Assembly (NCBI GenBank): GCA_946629475.1
Contig: CAMOXX010000151.1
Coordinates: forward strand, 1 to 6,731
From: an uncultured Blautia sp.
Lineage (GTDB): Bacteria; Bacillota; Clostridia; Lachnospirales; Lachnospiraceae
Reading direction: 5' to 3'
DNA length: 6,731 bases
In this document: piece by piece, positions 5,815 to 6,731 of the stretch
Layout: every line of letters starts with the position of its first letter
How positions within the stretch are numbered: position 1 is the stretch's first letter
Position numbers and translations under genes: made by a program
The notes under the pieces: model-generated
Database searches by the model: none
What the model was told of the DNA's origin: nothing
What the model saw: the letters and a program-made list of their open reading frames with translations, nothing else

Positions 5815-5839
5815 TGTAACGAAATCAGTACAAAACGCA
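5815..5839 (+). promoter_or_regulatory. Possible ECF-type autoregulatory promoter
   Basis: TGTAAC (5815-5820) followed after 15 bases by CGCA (5836-5839) resembles the AAC / CG layout of promoters read by ECF sigma factors, which commonly control their own genes. It ends 37 bases before the sigma-factor ATG. The spacing is slightly short of the usual 16-17 bases, so this is tentative. Confidence 0.3.
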
Positions 5840-5876
5840 TTCACATACAGAAACACAGCAGAAAGGAGGTGGCCGG

Positions 5877-6095
5877 ATGCAGACGATGGATGAGATCTAC
5901 AGGCAGTACGCGCGGACTGTCTATAAATATCTGCGTTCACTGACGCGGGACGCGGACCTGGCGGAAGAGCTGACGCAGGAAACATTTTATCAGGCGATCG
6001 AGCAGCAACCGTTACGACGGGAGCGCGAAAATTACCACCTGGCTGTGCGGAATCGCAAAAAACGTACCTATTCATCGTTCGGGAAAAAGAAGAAG
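5877..6095 (+). pseudogene. Truncated, frameshifted ECF sigma factor (region 2 only)
   Basis: The start has a very strong ribosome binding site (AAAGGAGGT at 5862-5870, 6 bases before ATG 5877; a second ATG at 5886 is the more usual family start). Residues 4-41 match sigma-70 region 2: MDEIYRQYARTVYKYLRSLT and DLAEELTQETFYQAI. At 6000 the frame breaks: the expected continuation, SSNRYDGSAKITTWLCGIAKN, is read from 6001 in another frame. Deletion of two bases (or gain of one) after the Ile codon explains this. Homology ends soon after 6063, and region 4 plus any anti-sigma partner are absent. The downstream sequence belongs to an unrelated protein. The gene cannot make a working sigma factor as it stands. 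The unbroken reading frame through 6500 is an accident of two frameshifts and a junction. Confidence 0.8.
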
Positions 6096-6504
6096 AACAC
6101 CCCGGTTCGTAATGCTTGGAATGGACTGGCTTTTGAGCGTGTCTGTATGTGGCATACTCACAATATAAAAAAGGCTCTGGGTATCTCCGGGGTGTTAACA
6201 GATATCTGTTCCTGGAGCTGTGCCGCTGATCCGGACAAAGGATTACTTGGCTCCCAGATCGATATGATAATTGTACGAAAGGCTCAGGTTATCAATCTTC
6301 TGGAAATGAAATATTCTTCGGCACCGTATGCGATTACCAAAAAAAACAAGTGCCGATCTTATTCGAAAGCGCAGCGATTTTATAATTGCAACGGGAACAA
6401 GAGCAGCGATACATCTGACGATGGTAACCCCATTTGGCATTGTACGCAACAGCTATGCAGGGGATATACAGTCAGAAATCACTGCAGAGGATCTATTTGA
6501 TTAG
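6096..6504 (+). pseudogene. C-terminal remnant of an AAA ATPase with PD-(D/E)XK nuclease-like domain
   Basis: From NTPVRNAWNGLAFERVC onward the sequence matches the tail of the widespread AAA ATPase (ATPase_2/AAA_14-like) proteins whose C-terminal domain is of the DUF234 / PD-(D/E)XK type. Catalytic-type residues are visible: the Asp of GSQIDMIIVRK and the Glu and Lys of INLLEMKYS. All of the ATP-binding part is missing, so only the last 130-odd residues remain. After AITKK the frame is broken at an A8 run (6339-6346). With seven A residues the frame continues as TSADLIRKRSDFIIATGTRA and on to EITAEDLFD, stopping at TAG 6502-6504, exactly the end expected for the family. There is no start codon or ribosome binding site of its own. 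The fragment is probably dead, joined to the sigma-factor remnant by a deletion or rearrangement between about 6064 and 6096. Confidence 0.82.
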
Positions 6505-6633
6505 ATATCTTTTTCCAAATCTTCTTAAAATCGACAGATTTGGAAAGGAACTCATTGAGCTTGCTCTCGATGTACTTGAAAAAGAGGGAGGAAATAAACA
6601 AGGCCCTTCTTGCAGCGTTCAAAAAGAACGAGT
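6505..6633 (+). other. Unassigned decayed coding DNA
   Basis: No complete gene is visible. One frame gives a helix-like stretch around DRFGKELIELALDVLEKEGG (about 6527-6586) with no start codon and no stop before the window edge. Another gives a short MYLKKREEINKALLAAFKK (from about 6570) ending at TAA 6633-6635. Either could be a tail fragment of a lost gene; I recognise neither. A small GTTC-A5-GAAC dyad lies at 6617-6629. Confidence 0.3.
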
Positions 6634-6673
6634 AAAAAAAGTCCCCCGGAAGCATCTCTTCCGAGGGATTTTT
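6634..6673 (-). terminator. Terminator attached to the right-hand tRNA remnant
   Basis: Stem 6642-6652 with 6658-6668 around a 5-base loop; on the minus strand the single imperfect pair is a G-T wobble and the hairpin is followed by a T7 run (6634-6640). On the plus strand it has one C-A mismatch and a T5 run. The minus direction fits the tRNA remnant just upstream of it. It is closely similar in sequence to the terminator at 316-348. Confidence 0.8.
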
Positions 6674-6674
6674 C

Positions 6675-6718
6675 AGCTGGGCTACAAGGATTCGAACCTT
6701 GAAATGACGGAGTCAGAG
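6675..6718 (-). pseudogene. tRNA-Gln(CTG) 3'-half remnant, right copy
   Basis: On the minus strand: anticodon loop CTCTGAC (6712-6718), TCCGT, CATTT, perfect T-arm (6685-6701), acceptor strand TAGCCCA (6678-6684) and G discriminator. Its acceptor strand is the least altered of the three copies. The bases 5' of the loop (TTGGT, 6719-6723) do not form the ACGGA needed to pair with TCCGT, so the tRNA is broken exactly at the anticodon loop. The final ten bases of the window form a palindrome, AATGCGCATT. The rest of the 5' half cannot be seen, but the anticodon stem is already wrong. Confidence 0.75.
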
Positions 6719-6731
6719 ACCAATGCGCATT

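Noticed and set aside
5877..6500. Single 207-aa protein fusing an ECF sigma factor to a nuclease-like domain
   Set aside because: Both halves are truncated and the expected sequences resume in other frames after 6000 and 6346, so the frame is accidental.
1..6731. CRISPR array, insertion sequence or integrase gene
   Set aside because: No regularly spaced repeats, transposase or recombinase motifs were seen on either strand.

Overview
The window looks like chromosomal DNA of a mid-GC Firmicute, probably a clostridium of the Lachnospiraceae type. The evidence is strong AGGAGG-type ribosome binding sites before nearly every gene, a textbook sigma-A promoter, hairpin-plus-T terminators, a PucR-type regulator, and a remnant of an AAA ATPase with a C-terminal nuclease-like domain, a type common in anaerobic Firmicutes and Bacteroidetes. 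The taxonomic guess is inference.

Layout. Positions 1-143 are the 3' end of an unrecognised plus-strand gene, followed by a hairpin. Positions 266-381 hold two back-to-back remnants of a tRNA-Gln(CTG) 3' half around a shared terminator. Positions 412-3602 are a tight minus-strand operon transcribed in the order short-chain dehydrogenase, cysteine-rich protein of unknown function, GcvT-family folate-dependent transferase. A 224-bp divergent control region with three related dyads separates it from a plus-strand PucR/CdaR-type regulator (3827-5341). A bidirectional terminator and a convergent 71-aa helical protein follow. From 5877 on the DNA is decayed: an ECF sigma-factor start with a frameshift runs into the tail of an AAA ATPase/PD-(D/E)XK protein, itself frameshifted in an A8 run. 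The window ends with another tRNA-Gln 3'-half remnant and its terminator on the minus strand.

How it may work together. The regulator and the three-gene operon read as a small substrate-inducible catabolic module. The GcvT-family protein would move a one-carbon group to tetrahydrofolate, the dehydrogenase would oxidise or reduce an alcohol/carbonyl, and the cysteine-rich protein would bind or process the substrate. No substrate can be read from the sequence. I do not recognise this gene combination as a named pathway, so it is the best candidate here for an undescribed system.

The other notable point is structural. Identical 34-nt copies of the tRNA-Gln 3' half, starting exactly at the first base of the anticodon loop, lie in inverted orientation near the two ends (266-299 and 6685-6718). 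A third, more diverged copy (351-381) is in direct orientation with the right-hand one. This resembles scars of tRNA-targeted integration or rearrangement, but no integrase lies inside the window.
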